Notes: generated by a model from the sequence alone, not told the origin. A stretch of DNA of 64,000 nt from Clostridium minihomine (GCF_900240385.1 NZ_OEQH01000004.1:248001-312000), one strand, 5' to 3'; shown: positions 26,773-36,194, counted from the first letter of the stretch. Numbers and translations: made by a program.

Positions 26773-28500
26773 GTGAAAAAAAAGAAAATAATTCTTATCG
26801 CCGGCGTTGTGGTGGTTGGAGCCATTGCTGCTTCCATGCTGTTCTCCAACAAAGCCCCGGCCCCCACCCCGGTACAAACAGAACCGCTGACTGCACAGGC
26901 TCTTCGAAACACCATCGAAGCCAGCGGCAATGTGGAAAGCACCGACACCATCAATGTTTATGCAGAGGTTTCCGCCCCTATCGAACGTGTTCACGTGAAA
27001 GTGGGAGATCGGGTTTCTGCGGGTCAGCTTTTGGCCGAACTGGATGACACCGACTTACATAATACGCTGGAGCAAAGGCAAATTGCCCTTCGCACCGGAA
27101 GCGAAGCTTCACAGCAGCGAATTAAAATAGCGGAAAAAAACTATGAAGAAACCAAAGGCACTTTAGATCAAGGGCTGAATACTCAGCTGAATGCGGCAAA
27201 AGAACAAGTGGTGGCCGCACAACGCGCTTTGGATAAAGCTGTGGATGACCAAACCATCAACCAGCAAAGAGTGGATCAAGAAACCAAAGATCAGCTTTTG
27301 CAGCCCAAAGCAACCCTATCCTCAGCAGAAGTCGTACTGAACCGGACAAAAAAGGCTTATGATGATGCCAAAAAAGAATGGAAAGACGACTATAAAGATT
27401 TGAAAGATGAATTAAAAAAGCTGAAAGATTCAGGGGCTGACAAAGAAAAAATTAAAGAGGCCCAAGAAGCTCTGGATAAATATGAAGAGGATAAGGTCAT
27501 CATTGACGAAAACACAGGGGCCACTTCTCTGAAAACCCTTCGCGAAGCCTATGAAGATGCCGAGCTGAATTACAACAATGCCAAAAAATCACTGACAGCG
27601 GCCGAAACCTCTGCAAAAAATGCTGCCACCGATAAAATGAAAACCTATAACAAAGCGGTAGAAGATTCCCAGATTGCTTATGACAATGCGGTTCGCGCTC
27701 TCAAGGCGATGGAAACCTCAATCGAGCAGTCTTTGGAAAGCGCTCAGGATACCATTCATTCTGAAAAAATAGCCGCCAATACCGAGTCTTTGCAAGCGGA
27801 AATTAAGACACTGAATACCAATCTGCAAAAATGCAAGATTACGGCCCCGGCCGCCGGAACCATTACCGCTGTTTACGCAGTGGAAAACGCAGTGGCCAAC
27901 GGTTTAATGTTTGTCATTGAGGACACTGGCGGACTGCAAGTCACCGTGCGCATTAAAGAATACGACATTCCCTCTGTGAAAGAAGGAATGAAAGCCATAA
28001 TCACTGCGGACGCCACCGACAAGACCGAATATGAAGGCGTCGTGCAGAAAATTTATCCCGCAGCCATTCGGGCAGATGCCGCAGCCGGCGCCGCAGCAGC
28101 GGCCAACAACAATGTGGAATTTGAAGCCGAAGTGCTGATTCAAACGCCCGATTCTCCTTTGCGCATCGGAATGAGCGCCAAGGCAAAAATTATTTTAGAA
28201 GAAAAGAGCAATGTGCTCGCCGTTCCCTATGATGCGCTGACCACCAACGAAGAAGGGAAAACAGTCATTTATACCGTAAAAAAGCAGCCCGATGACTCCT
28301 ATCAGTCTATTTCACTTCCGGTAACCACCGGTTTGGAAACCGATTTTTCCGTGGAAATTTCCGGTGATGGAATCACGGCCGGAATCCCTGTCATTTCCGA
28401 AGCGAAATCTGTGACACCCGGGCTTCCTATTACTGTAACCGGCGGTGCCGAGGCGCTGGCAGACGCGGTTAGCAGCGGTTCTGGGGAGGCAGCGCCATGA
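26773..28500 (+). CDS. HlyD/MacA-like membrane-fusion adaptor
   Basis: A 575-residue adaptor: an N-terminal membrane anchor (about 5-24), a first lipoyl/barrel half (VSAPIERVHVKVGDRV), a long charged coiled coil of over 250 residues, then the second half and a beta domain ending in a flexible tail. The start is GTG at 26773, with GGAGG eight bases before it. In Gram-positives such proteins link MacB-type ABC exporters to substrates at the cell surface. Stop overlaps the ATPase start (ATGA). The coiled coil is longer than in MacA. Confidence 0.9.
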   Translation: MKKKKIILIAGVVVVGAIAASMLFSNKAPAPTPVQTEPLTAQALRNTIEASGNVESTDTINVYAEVSAPIERVHVKVGDRVSAGQLLAELDDTDLHNTLEQRQIALRTGSEASQQRIKIAEKNYEETKGTLDQGLNTQLNAAKEQVVAAQRALDKAVDDQTINQQRVDQETKDQLLQPKATLSSAEVVLNRTKKAYDDAKKEWKDDYKDLKDELKKLKDSGADKEKIKEAQEALDKYEEDKVIIDENTGATSLKTLREAYEDAELNYNNAKKSLTAAETSAKNAATDKMKTYNKAVEDSQIAYDNAVRALKAMETSIEQSLESAQDTIHSEKIAANTESLQAEIKTLNTNLQKCKITAPAAGTITAVYAVENAVANGLMFVIEDTGGLQVTVRIKEYDIPSVKEGMKAIITADATDKTEYEGVVQKIYPAAIRADAAAGAAAAANNNVEFEAEVLIQTPDSPLRIGMSAKAKIILEEKSNVLAVPYDALTTNEEGKTVIYTVKKQPDDSYQSISLPVTTGLETDFSVEISGDGITAGIPVISEAKSVTPGLPITVTGGAEALADAVSSGSGEAAP

Positions 28501-29234
28501 GCGGCAAAACCGTAATTGAAATGCACAATATTATTAAAACCTATTATTTGGGAACCCCCAATGAATTGGAAATCCTGCACGGAATTGACCTGACTGTATC
28601 CGATGGTGAATTTGTTTCTATTGTGGGCGCATCCGGCTCCGGAAAGTCCACCTTGATGAACCTGATAGGTGCTTTGGATCGCCCGACCTCTGGCGAATAC
28701 GAACTGGATGGCATGGCTACCTCAGAAATGTCCAGCAACCAGCTCTCAGATATCCGCAATCGGAAAATCGGATTTGTATTTCAGACCTTTAACCTGATTC
28801 CCCGCTCCACCGCATTGGGAAATGTGGAGCTGCCTATGCTGTATGCAGGCACGCCCCGTTCTCAGCGCATCAAGCGCTCCCGAGAGCTTTTGGAATTGGT
28901 TGATATGTCCCAACGGGAAAAGCACATGCCAAACGAACTTTCGGGCGGACAGAAACAGCGTGTGGCCATCGCCCGCGCCATGGCCAATGATCCTGCAATT
29001 ATTCTGGCCGATGAGCCCACCGGCGCACTGGACAGCAGAACTGGGCGTTTGGTGATGGATTTGTTTCACACCCTGCACCAAAAAGAAAAGAAAACCATCG
29101 TTTTAATCACCCATAACCAAGAATTAGCAGAAGAAACCGACCGAATCATCACCATTCGTGACGGCCGGATTGTGGATGATCAGGACAATCGAGAAAAAGC
29201 GCGTCTTCTGTGGGGCGGGGAGGACAACATATGA
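28497..29234 (+). CDS. MacB-type ABC exporter ATPase
   Basis: A 245-residue ATPase. Walker [10 protein letters not shown] is near 43, the signature LSGGQKQR near 145, and Walker [10 protein letters not shown] near 165. It is of the MacB/LolD/YknY class that powers mechanotransmission exporters. It overlaps the adaptor gene and the permease gene, so the three are tightly coupled. Confidence 0.95.
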   Translation: MSGKTVIEMHNIIKTYYLGTPNELEILHGIDLTVSDGEFVSIVGASGSGKSTLMNLIGALDRPTSGEYELDGMATSEMSSNQLSDIRNRKIGFVFQTFNLIPRSTALGNVELPMLYAGTPRSQRIKRSRELLELVDMSQREKHMPNELSGGQKQRVAIARAMANDPAIILADEPTGALDSRTGRLVMDLFHTLHQKEKKTIVLITHNQELAEETDRIITIRDGRIVDDQDNREKARLLWGGEDNI

Positions 29235-30481
29235 ATTTATCCGAAAACATCCGCCTGGCCGCAGCAGGCCTTCTCGCCAATAAAATGCGTGCCCTGTTAA
29301 CCATGCTGGGCATTATCATCGGCATTGGCTCGGTAATCGCCATTTCATCTGTGGGTACTTCCATGACCAATTCTGTCAGTACCGCTTTAGAAAGCTTTGG
29401 AATTACCAACATTCAGGTGTATTTATCTCCCAAAGACAACGCCATGAGCATGTCAATGGATTCCGATGAACTGATTACCGATGAAATGATTGAAAAATAT
29501 CAAGAACGGTTTGCCGATAAAATCAATGGAATCGGCCTGTCCCAAGGGGTTGGGAGCGGCACGATTAAATTTCGCGGCGAAACCTATAAAGTAGATGTTT
29601 CTGGCGTCAGCCCCGGCTATGCCACTACCGGAAACATCAAAATGAAAAGCGGCCGATTCTTTACCGACCGCGATATTCAGCGTTCCAACAATCTGGCGAT
29701 TGTGTCGGAAAAACTGGTTGCCATTTTATTCCCCGGCAATCCGAATCCGTTGGGCGAAGAAATTAAGGTGTCTTTAGATACCGGCCGGGAAACCGTAACG
29801 ATTGTCGGAATTTATGAAGATGTTGCTTTGGAAAATGAAACCATGCAAATGATGATGGGGGTTACTGACACCACCAATCTATATCTTCCCCTTGGAACAG
29901 CTACCCGTATACTAAACCGCAGCGACGACGGATACGCTTCCTTTATGGTTAGTGCACTGATGGGTTCTAATTATGCAAAAATTACCGCAGATACCGAAGA
30001 CTTTTTCAATACGTATTACGCCAAGAACGAAAAAGTTATGGTGCGTGCGGTGAGCCTAGATTCCCAGCTGGCTGAAATGAACAATATTATGAACACTATG
30101 TCATTGGCCATCGCAGTTATCGCCGGAATTTCCCTTCTGGTAGGCGGCATTGGCGTTATGAACATTATGCTGGTATCCGTAACCGAACGTACCCGAGAAA
30201 TCGGCATACGAAAAGCCCTGGGTGCCAAAGACAGTGCCATTCGCATTCAGTTTATTGTGGAATCTATGATCATCTGTGTGATCGGCGGTATTCTGGGCAT
30301 TATCACCGGCGGCCTTTTAGGCTATGCAGGCAGCCTATTAATCAAACAGCCCGTAATCCCCTCCATCACCTCTATTGTGATTGCGGTGGGCTTCTCTATG
30401 GCGATTGGCCTGTTTTTTGGCTATTACCCCGCCAATAAAGCTGCAAAGCTGGATCCCATTGAGGCACTGCGTTACGAGTAA
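29231..30481 (+). CDS. MacB-type ABC exporter permease (FtsX family)
   Basis: A 416-residue permease: one span near 20-45, a large extracellular domain of about 230 residues, then three spans. The NKMRALLTMLGIIIGIGSV start and the late GGIGVMNIMLVSVTERTREIGIRKALGA segment are hallmarks of MacB/YknZ. GGGGAGGAC before ATG 29231 sets the start. Likely exports a peptide, antibiotic or lipid; substrate unknown. Confidence 0.95.
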   Translation: MNLSENIRLAAAGLLANKMRALLTMLGIIIGIGSVIAISSVGTSMTNSVSTALESFGITNIQVYLSPKDNAMSMSMDSDELITDEMIEKYQERFADKINGIGLSQGVGSGTIKFRGETYKVDVSGVSPGYATTGNIKMKSGRFFTDRDIQRSNNLAIVSEKLVAILFPGNPNPLGEEIKVSLDTGRETVTIVGIYEDVALENETMQMMMGVTDTTNLYLPLGTATRILNRSDDGYASFMVSALMGSNYAKITADTEDFFNTYYAKNEKVMVRAVSLDSQLAEMNNIMNTMSLAIAVIAGISLLVGGIGVMNIMLVSVTERTREIGIRKALGAKDSAIRIQFIVESMIICVIGGILGIITGGLLGYAGSLLIKQPVIPSITSIVIAVGFSMAIGLFFGYYPANKAAKLDPIEALRYE

Positions 30482-30507
30482 CAGAAAACGAAAGGCAGGC
30501 AAAAGAA

Positions 30508-31014
30508 ATGATTCGCAAACCACGGGAGATTATTATTATCTTCCTGTTTTTATCCATCATTGTTTCAAGCGAATGCGTTACCACGTTTACAAACAGCAGC
30601 ACATTAAACACACCGGCAACACAATCGCTTGCCCTTGCTGAAGTATACTCGGCAAAGGATTGGGAATGGTTAAAGGCCATTGAGGATCAAAACACCCTGA
30701 ATTTTATTTCAGCCGTCCTTTCCCCAGTGACGCAGGAAAAATTTCAAAAACAGCCCAGCAAAACAAAAACCCTGCAGCATTTAAAACCGGAATATCTGTT
30801 CCGTTTGTACAAATCTGGTGCCGCCCACAGCAACAGCAGATTTCCGGAAAAAATGTTAGATATTACCTTATATAAAAATACCAACACCTTAAGAATGCAG
30901 CTGCCGGTTTCCATTACAAAAAGTCAGTCATTGCTGACAGATTATCTTACCTATTATTACGATGCCCCGGCCGAAGTAATTGCCTATTTTAAATCTTTGG
31001 CTCCCCGTTCCTAA
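30508..31014 (+). CDS. Small secreted or anchored protein of unknown function
   Basis: I do not recognise this 168-residue protein. It has a hydrophobic N-terminus (about 8-22) that could be a signal or anchor, then a Thr/Ser-rich stretch and a basic, mixed helical body. It starts 26 bases after the exporter permease with AAGGCAGGC in front, and shares its terminator, so it is the fourth gene of that operon. It may be an exported partner or substrate-binding piece (inference). Confidence 0.65.
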   Translation: MIRKPREIIIIFLFLSIIVSSECVTTFTNSSTLNTPATQSLALAEVYSAKDWEWLKAIEDQNTLNFISAVLSPVTQEKFQKQPSKTKTLQHLKPEYLFRLYKSGAAHSNSRFPEKMLDITLYKNTNTLRMQLPVSITKSQSLLTDYLTYYYDAPAEVIAYFKSLAPRS

Positions 31015-31019
31015 AGCAA

Positions 31020-31070
31020 AAGAGCACCCCCAAAAAGAGAATTTCTTTTCGGGGGTGCTCTTTCTTTTTT
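31020..31070. terminator. Terminator between the export operon and apgM
   Basis: GAGCACCCCC pairs with GGGGGTGCTC; T run after it on the plus strand and TTTTG on the minus strand. A second hairpin, TGCCCGGC-GAAAA-GCCGGGCA, follows at 31077-31098. Confidence 0.85.
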
Positions 31071-31137
31071 AAGATGTGCCCGGCGAAAAGCCGGGCACCA
31101 CAAATTTTAAAGCAATTTCAGATAGTTCGGGTTCTGA

Positions 31138-32346
31138 CTAACCTTTTAAGAATTCTTCCATCAGCAAATGGCCAGTATTAATGCAAATTCCCGTATTTGC
31201 CGCAGATTCTTCCGAGAAGCACTCTACCCCGGGCTGTTCCTTGCTTTTTTGATAAATAAAATACGGAACCGGGTCATTGGTATGGGTGCGCAGTGCCAAA
31301 GGCGTGGGATGATCCGGCACCACCAAAATTCGGTAGTCATCGTATTGTTCCATGCCTTCCAACAGAAGTTTCAGAATCCGGCTGTCAATGTATTCGATGG
31401 ATTTGACTTTATTTTCGATTTCGTGGCGATGCCCGCACTCGTCGGGAGCCTCCACATGAATATAAACAAAGCCCTGCCCTTGCTCCAATTCTTGCAAAGC
31501 TGCCTGAGCTTTGCCCTCGAAATTAGTATCAATGTAACCGGTGGCTCCTTCCACAGAAACCACATTCATCCCGGAAAACTTTCCGATTCCCTTGAGCAAG
31601 TCCACAGCAGAAATCATCGAGCCTTTTACACCAAACTTCTGCTCAAAAGGAGACAGCTGGGCGCGAACACCTTCTCCCCACAGCCACATGCTGTTGGCCG
31701 GGCGCTGTCCGCGTTCCATCCTGGCCAAATTCACCGGATGATCTTTGAGCAGTTCATAGGATTTTACCATCATTGCGTAAAGCTTTGCCGCATTGGGGTG
31801 TGTCGGCACATGATCTTTGATGGGCTTTCCGGTAATATCGTGAGGTGGCGTCAGCGTGCCTATCTCCAAGGTTCCGTTGTCCCAAATCAGGCAATGGCGG
31901 TAGCTTACCCCACTGTATAACTTAAACTCTTCATTGTCCAGATGCTCGGCCAGATACTCCACCAGAATCTTTGCTTCCTCTGTTGAGATATCGTCGGCAC
32001 AGTAGTCTAAAATGGTTTTGTCGGCGTATTCCGGTTCATCCGACAGGGTAACCAGATTGCAGCGGAAAGATACATCCGTGGGCTTCATGTCAATGCCGAT
32101 ACTTCCCGCCTCTAAAGGAGAACGGCCGGTATAGCATTCTGACGGATCATATCCCAGAACCGACAGATTGGCCACGTCGCTGCCCGGCTTTAAATGATCC
32201 GCCACAGTTTTCACCAGCCCAACCCGGGACTTGCAAGCCAGAGCATCCATATTGGGTTTGTGGGCGGCCTGCATGGGGGTTTTCCCGCCCAGCTCCTCCA
32301 CCGGATAGTCCGCCATTCCATCGCACAACAGAACTACATATTTCAT
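31138..32346 (-). CDS. apgM: 2,3-bisphosphoglycerate-independent phosphoglycerate mutase, archaeal type
   Basis: A 402-residue alkaline-phosphatase-superfamily enzyme. MKYVVLLCDGMADYP gives the first metal Asp, the GSDVANLSVLGYDP segment supplies the active Ser-like region, and HVEAPDECGHRHE and VPDHPTPL carry later metal ligands. It interconverts 3- and 2-phosphoglycerate in glycolysis. ApgM is found in archaea and several Clostridia. It has its own promoter. Confidence 0.94.
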   Translation of the reverse strand: MKYVVLLCDGMADYPVEELGGKTPMQAAHKPNMDALACKSRVGLVKTVADHLKPGSDVANLSVLGYDPSECYTGRSPLEAGSIGIDMKPTDVSFRCNLVTLSDEPEYADKTILDYCADDISTEEAKILVEYLAEHLDNEEFKLYSGVSYRHCLIWDNGTLEIGTLTPPHDITGKPIKDHVPTHPNAAKLYAMMVKSYELLKDHPVNLARMERGQRPANSMWLWGEGVRAQLSPFEQKFGVKGSMISAVDLLKGIGKFSGMNVVSVEGATGYIDTNFEGKAQAALQELEQGQGFVYIHVEAPDECGHRHEIENKVKSIEYIDSRILKLLLEGMEQYDDYRILVVPDHPTPLALRTHTNDPVPYFIYQKSKEQPGVECFSEESAANTGICINTGHLLMEEFLKG

Positions 32347-32378
32347 AGAGAAAGATCCCTTCTTATGATATTTCGTTT

Positions 32379-32407
32379 ATTCTAACATATTGCAGATTAC
32401 ATTTCAA
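32379..32407 (-). promoter_or_regulatory. Promoter of apgM
   Basis: Minus strand TTGAAA (32407-32402), 17-base spacer, extended -10 TGT-TAGAAT (32384-32379), 33 bases before apgM. Confidence 0.65.
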
Positions 32408-32603
32408 ACAGCTTGTGTAAAAAGAAAAGAATTCACCTTTTCCATCGAAGCTCAAAAAATCCTGTTATGTTCTGTTTTGGTATCAGCCCCAGTCCTTTTA
32501 TTAATTTAAAAACTTCCCTATAAAATGACAACCCACACTCTCCCCGGCTGTTTCGAGTAAATGAAGCGGAGAGGCAAAGCATTTTGATTTTCTGTCATAA
32601 CAA

Positions 32604-32757
32604 ACAAAAAAAGCAGCTAAGATTTTTCTTAGCCGCTTTATTAATAAGATGATTATACAGACCTAGCCGTCCCGGCCGAATGCCGGTCCGGTATGCTTTC
32701 GCATGGCGCTAATTCCAATATATCGCGCAGACTTCGTTTGTCCGTCCTGTATAACTT
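32604..32757 (-). ncRNA. Small RNA gene, copy 1 (unrecognised family)
   Basis: Promoter on the minus strand: TTGACA (32792-32787), 17-base spacer, TATACT (32769-32764). The RNA of about 154 nt opens with TTATACAG, which pairs with CTGTATAA near its 3' side (32660-32653) to close the fold. Inside are GCGC...GCGC, ATGC-GAAA-GCAT and GGCC-GGGAC-GGCT stems. It ends in AAGCGGCTAAGA-AAAA-TCTTAGCTGCTT and TTTTT. Copy-specific changes here (GGCT, AGCTGC) keep G-U pairs. I know no family for it; the function is unknown. Confidence 0.75.
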
Positions 32758-32941
32758 GTTTATAGTATAACCCCAACTCTCCGATTTGTCAATAACCCAA
32801 CCTAATTTTTGCATATTATTAACAGAATTTTAACAAAAATCCTTCTGTTTGTGTTTTTGTACCGGCATACAGCATTTTTATAGAACGATGCTTCTGAAAA
32901 CTGTGGTGCAAGGTTGTAATCGCCAAATTAAAATAAATGAG

Positions 32942-33095
32942 ATCAAAAAAGCGGCTAAGATTTTTCTTAGCCGCTTTATTAATAAGATGATTATACAGAC
33001 CTGGCCGTCCCGGCCGAATACCGGTCCGGTATGCTTTCGCATGGCGCTAATTCCAATATATCGCGCAGACTTCGTTTGTCCGTCCTGTATAACTT
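32942..33095 (-). ncRNA. Small RNA gene, copy 2
   Basis: Same layout: TTGACA (33130-33125), 17-base spacer, TATACT (33107-33102), closing stem TTATACAG/CTGTATAA, GAAA tetraloop hairpin, and a fully paired GCGGCTAAG/CTTAGCCGC terminator. A C to T change in the middle (ACCGGACCGGT) is private to this copy. Confidence 0.75.
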
Positions 33096-33279
33096 GATTA
33101 TAGTATAACCCCAATTCTCCGATTTGTCAATAACCCAACCTGATTTTTGCATATTATTAACAGAATTTTAACAAAAATTCTTCTGTTTGTGTTTTTGTAC
33201 CGGCATACAGCATTTTTATAGAACGATGCTTCTGAAAACTGTGGTGCAAGGTTGTGATCGCCAAATTAAAATAAATGAG

Positions 33280-33433
33280 ATCAAAAAAGCGGCTAAGATT
33301 TTTCTTAGCCGCTTTATTAATAAGATGATTATACAGACCTGGCCATCCCGGCCGAATGCCGGTCCGGTATGCTTTTGCATGGCGCTAATTCCAATATATC
33401 GCGCAGACTTCGTTTGTCCGTCCTGTATAACTT
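33280..33433 (-). ncRNA. Small RNA gene, copy 3
   Basis: TTGACA (33468-33463), 17-base spacer, TATACT (33445-33440). The hairpin loop is AAAA rather than GAAA, and the GGCC stem loop reads GGGAT: both changes fall in loops, so the stems stay intact. The region upstream of its promoter no longer matches the repeat. Confidence 0.75.
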
Positions 33434-33506
33434 GTTTATAGTATAACTCTGATTTTCCGATTTGTCAATACCTTGATAGTAATTTTTTATATTATGAACA
33501 AAATTT

Positions 33507-35201
33507 TCAAATTCCCAACAATTTAGGCGTTGCCTCTTTCAGTGCTTCAATCACATTCAGGGCATCCTGCCGGGTTTTACCTTTGGCAGACAAATAGGCT
33601 TTCAGCTTCGGCTCTGTGCCGGAGGGCCGCACCATCAGCTTGCTGCCGTTTTCCAGCCGAAATTCCAACACATTAGATTTCGGCAAAGCAATCTGACTGA
33701 CAGCTTCTTCGTCATGCCGCTCGCTCAGCAAATAGTCGCTGTGCCCGGTCACCCGGATTCCCGCAATTTGCTGGGGCGTAGATTTACGCAGAGAATCCAT
33801 CATGGCAGACATTTTGTTCATGCCATCCTGCCCTTCAAACACAAAGTTCATCAGGTCATTTAGATAGTATCCGTGCTTTTGATACAAGTCTTCCATTGCA
33901 TCCACCAAAGTTTTGCCCTGACGCTTGTAATACAAAGCCATTTCACAAACCAGCATGCTGGCATTCACCGCGTCTTTATCCCGCACATAGCTGCCGGACA
34001 AATAGCCATAACTTTCTTCGTATCCAAAAATAAACTGATCTTCTCTGCCCTGCTCTTCTAACTCGGCCAGCTTGTCGCCAATAAATTTAAAGCCGGTCAG
34101 AACCTTAAACAGTTCAATTCCGTATTCTTTGGTAATCGCCTCATTCATATCGGTGCTGACTATGGTGCTGATCACGACCGGGTTCTTCGGCATAATGCCG
34201 TTTGCAACCCGCTGACGCGCCACATAATCCATCAGCAGAACGCCTACCTCGTTCCCGTTAAGAAGCACAAAATCCCCTTTATGCCGCACAGCGATGCCCA
34301 CCCGGTCGCAGTCCGGGTCGGTCGCCAAAAGCAGATCCGGCTGCACCTTTTCGCTCAGCTCCAGTCCCTTTTGCAGTGCTTCGCGGAATTCCGGGTTCGG
34401 ATAGGGGCAGGTGGGGAAATTCCCATCCGGCTCTGCCTGCTCAGGCACAATGGTTACATCCCGAATCCCGATGCTGTCCAGAATACGGGTAACGCACATT
34501 CGTCCCGCACCGTTCAGCGGTGTATAAACCAGCTTCAGACCACTGTCGATATCTTTTAACAGGCTTTGCTTTTTCACATCCGCCAAATAAGCATCGGTGA
34601 CTTCGTCTGCAATGGTGCAAATCAGGCCTGCTTTCACTCCGGCATCATAATCCATGTGCTTGACATCGTTAAAGATATCAAGGCTATTGATCTCTGCCAA
34701 CACCTGATCGGCCATTTCCATCGCAATTTGGCAGCCGTCGCTGCCATAGGCTTTATATCCGTTGTATTTGGCCGGGTTGTGGCTGGCCGTCACATTGATT
34801 CCGGCGTCACAATGCAGATATCGCACCGCATAGGAAAGCGCCGGTGTGGGCATCAGCTGTGGATACAAGTGGGCAGTAATGCCATTGGCCGCCAAAACCC
34901 CGGCCGCTTCTTTCGCAAACCGGTTGGAATTGATGCGGCTGTCATGGGCAATGGCAACCGAACCGCCTTTTCTCTGCTTGTTAAGATAATTGGCCAAGCC
35001 TTGGGTTGCCTTGCGAATGGTGTAAATATTCATACGGTTGGTGCCTGCGCCTAACACGCCGCGCAAACCGCCCGTTCCAAATTCCAAATTACGATAAAAC
35101 CTGTCGTTAATCTCCTCCGGTTTTCCGGCAATGTCTTCCAGCTCCTGGGTCAGCTTCGGGTCTTCCAACGGGGTATTTCGCCATCTTTCATATTCTGTCA
35201 T
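33507..35201 (-). CDS. pgcA: Phosphoglucomutase/phosphomannomutase
   Basis: A 564-residue alpha-D-phosphohexomutase. GTGGLRGVLGAG is near 43, the phosphoserine loop TASHNP near 144, the metal loop DPDCDR near 300 and the sugar loop GYEESYGY near 390; RPSGTEPK near the end binds phosphate. It interconverts glucose-1- and glucose-6-phosphate for envelope and glycogen synthesis. The start at 35201 (MTEYERW) fits family N-termini; the ribosome site is weak. Confidence 0.95.
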   Translation of the reverse strand: MTEYERWRNTPLEDPKLTQELEDIAGKPEEINDRFYRNLEFGTGGLRGVLGAGTNRMNIYTIRKATQGLANYLNKQRKGGSVAIAHDSRINSNRFAKEAAGVLAANGITAHLYPQLMPTPALSYAVRYLHCDAGINVTASHNPAKYNGYKAYGSDGCQIAMEMADQVLAEINSLDIFNDVKHMDYDAGVKAGLICTIADEVTDAYLADVKKQSLLKDIDSGLKLVYTPLNGAGRMCVTRILDSIGIRDVTIVPEQAEPDGNFPTCPYPNPEFREALQKGLELSEKVQPDLLLATDPDCDRVGIAVRHKGDFVLLNGNEVGVLLMDYVARQRVANGIMPKNPVVISTIVSTDMNEAITKEYGIELFKVLTGFKFIGDKLAELEEQGREDQFIFGYEESYGYLSGSYVRDKDAVNASMLVCEMALYYKRQGKTLVDAMEDLYQKHGYYLNDLMNFVFEGQDGMNKMSAMMDSLRKSTPQQIAGIRVTGHSDYLLSERHDEEAVSQIALPKSNVLEFRLENGSKLMVRPSGTEPKLKAYLSAKGKTRQDALNVIEALKEATPKLLGI

Positions 35202-35256
35202 ACCTGATACTTTCCTTTCCTCCCGCCCGATCAAAAGACGTTATTTTTGTATCATT

Positions 35257-35285
35257 AGAGTATCATTGGTGGCAGCTTTTGTCAA
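35257..35285 (-). promoter_or_regulatory. Promoter of pgcA
   Basis: Minus strand TTGACA (35285-35280), 17-base spacer, TGA-TACTCT (35262-35257). Confidence 0.5.
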
Positions 35286-35413
35286 TGCAGTAAGTTGTGC
35301 CTTACAGATAGATTCAAAAGCAGTGCGGAACTTGTTCTTTCCCTACATTTCTTCGTGGAGATTCGCTGTGGGTTTTGGGGAGCCACAGGTGTGATTTTAC
35401 TGTTAATTCTGCC

Positions 35414-35881
35414 CTATTTTACTTGAATCAGATTTGTCACCACACCTTGGGGCACTAAATCCAGGATGCCATAAGTTGCATTTGCACCCCGCAGCGAACC
35501 GGGGTTCATGAAATACAGCCCCTTTTCATATTCCGTATAGGGAACATGAGTATGGCCAAACAGCACAATATCTGCTTTTTGCAGCCGTGCCGCCAATTTA
35601 ATTTCATCCAATCCGTATTTTACATTATATAAATTACCATGAGTATAAAATATTTTTCGATTTTCCAATTGAATTTGCCCCACAGGCGGCAAGGCACAGC
35701 CCCAGTCGCAGTTCCCCCGAACCTGTAAAAACATTTTTTCCGGATAAAGAAACTTTTCATCCTCAATATCATCCTGCCCATCTCCCAAGTGGATTATTAC
35801 CTGAGACGAGGGCTGAGACAAGATAACGCGATGCAAGGTTTGTTTGTCACCATGCGTGTCCGAAACCACCAAAATTCTCAT
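35414..35881 (-). CDS. YfcE/MJ0936-type metallophosphoesterase
   Basis: A 155-residue calcineurin-like phosphoesterase. SDTHGD at 7-12 , HLGDGQDD near 32, RGNCDW near 56, and GHTH near 109 give the di-metal site. Small YfcE-type enzymes cleave phosphodiesters; natural substrate unknown. It is divergent from the cluster that follows. Confidence 0.9.
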   Translation of the reverse strand: MRILVVSDTHGDKQTLHRVILSQPSSQVIIHLGDGQDDIEDEKFLYPEKMFLQVRGNCDWGCALPPVGQIQLENRKIFYTHGNLYNVKYGLDEIKLAARLQKADIVLFGHTHVPYTEYEKGLYFMNPGSLRGANATYGILDLVPQGVVTNLIQVK

Positions 35882-35948
35882 AAAACGCTCCTTATATTTT
35901 TCATATCACGAACCTGTCATTCATATGATAGTGAAAGGGGTGATAAGA

Positions 35949-36194
35949 ATGCCATCAAACCAAAATGATGAAAAGCAGGTGCTGCTAAATCTGTTGGCTC
36001 AGCGCCTTGGCAAACGTCCAGATGAGATTCAAAAACATGCACAAAGTGGGAATTTGCAAGCTCTGATGCAAAACATGAATCCAAGTGACGCAGCCACTCT
36101 GCAAAAAATCCTGAATGATCAGCAGGCAATGCAAAAGCTGATCAGCACACCGCAGGCACAAGAACTGTACCGGCGGATAAACGGGCAAAAATAA
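35949..36194 (+). CDS. Small Gln/Asn-rich protein of unknown function (cluster gene 1)
   Basis: I do not recognise this 81-residue helical protein. It is rich in Gln, Asn and Met, has no membrane span and contains two similar stretches (LLNLLAQRLGK and LISTPQAQELYRR) that resemble the ends of the next protein. AAGGGGTGATAAGA before ATG 35949 sets the start. It begins a three-gene run, 23 bases before gene 2. Confidence 0.65.
   Translation: MPSNQNDEKQVLLNLLAQRLGKRPDEIQKHAQSGNLQALMQNMNPSDAATLQKILNDQQAMQKLISTPQAQELYRRINGQK

Larger units (their letters stand above)
32604..33470. repeat. 338-bp direct repeats carrying small RNA genes
   Basis: The same 338-base unit recurs: its terminator hairpin starts at 32613, 32951 and 33289. 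Units 1 and 2 are full, unit 3 stops at the promoter near 33470. Differences between copies are few. Each unit has a minus-strand RNA gene and about 148 bases of A/T-rich spacer, also conserved. Short open frames crossing the units show no protein character. Upstream, 32408-32603 shows nothing clear. Confidence 0.93.

Noticed and set aside
32849-33441. Two near-identical short frames (82 and 84 codons) in the 338-bp repeats
   Set aside because: They span promoter, RNA gene and terminator parts of the repeat and are explained by the duplication; no ribosome sites.
32604-33470. Identity of the tandem small RNAs as 6S or SRP RNA
   Set aside because: I do not see the long central bubble of 6S RNA or the GGAA/GGAG-capped SRP core with its asymmetric loop; multiple tandem copies would also be odd.
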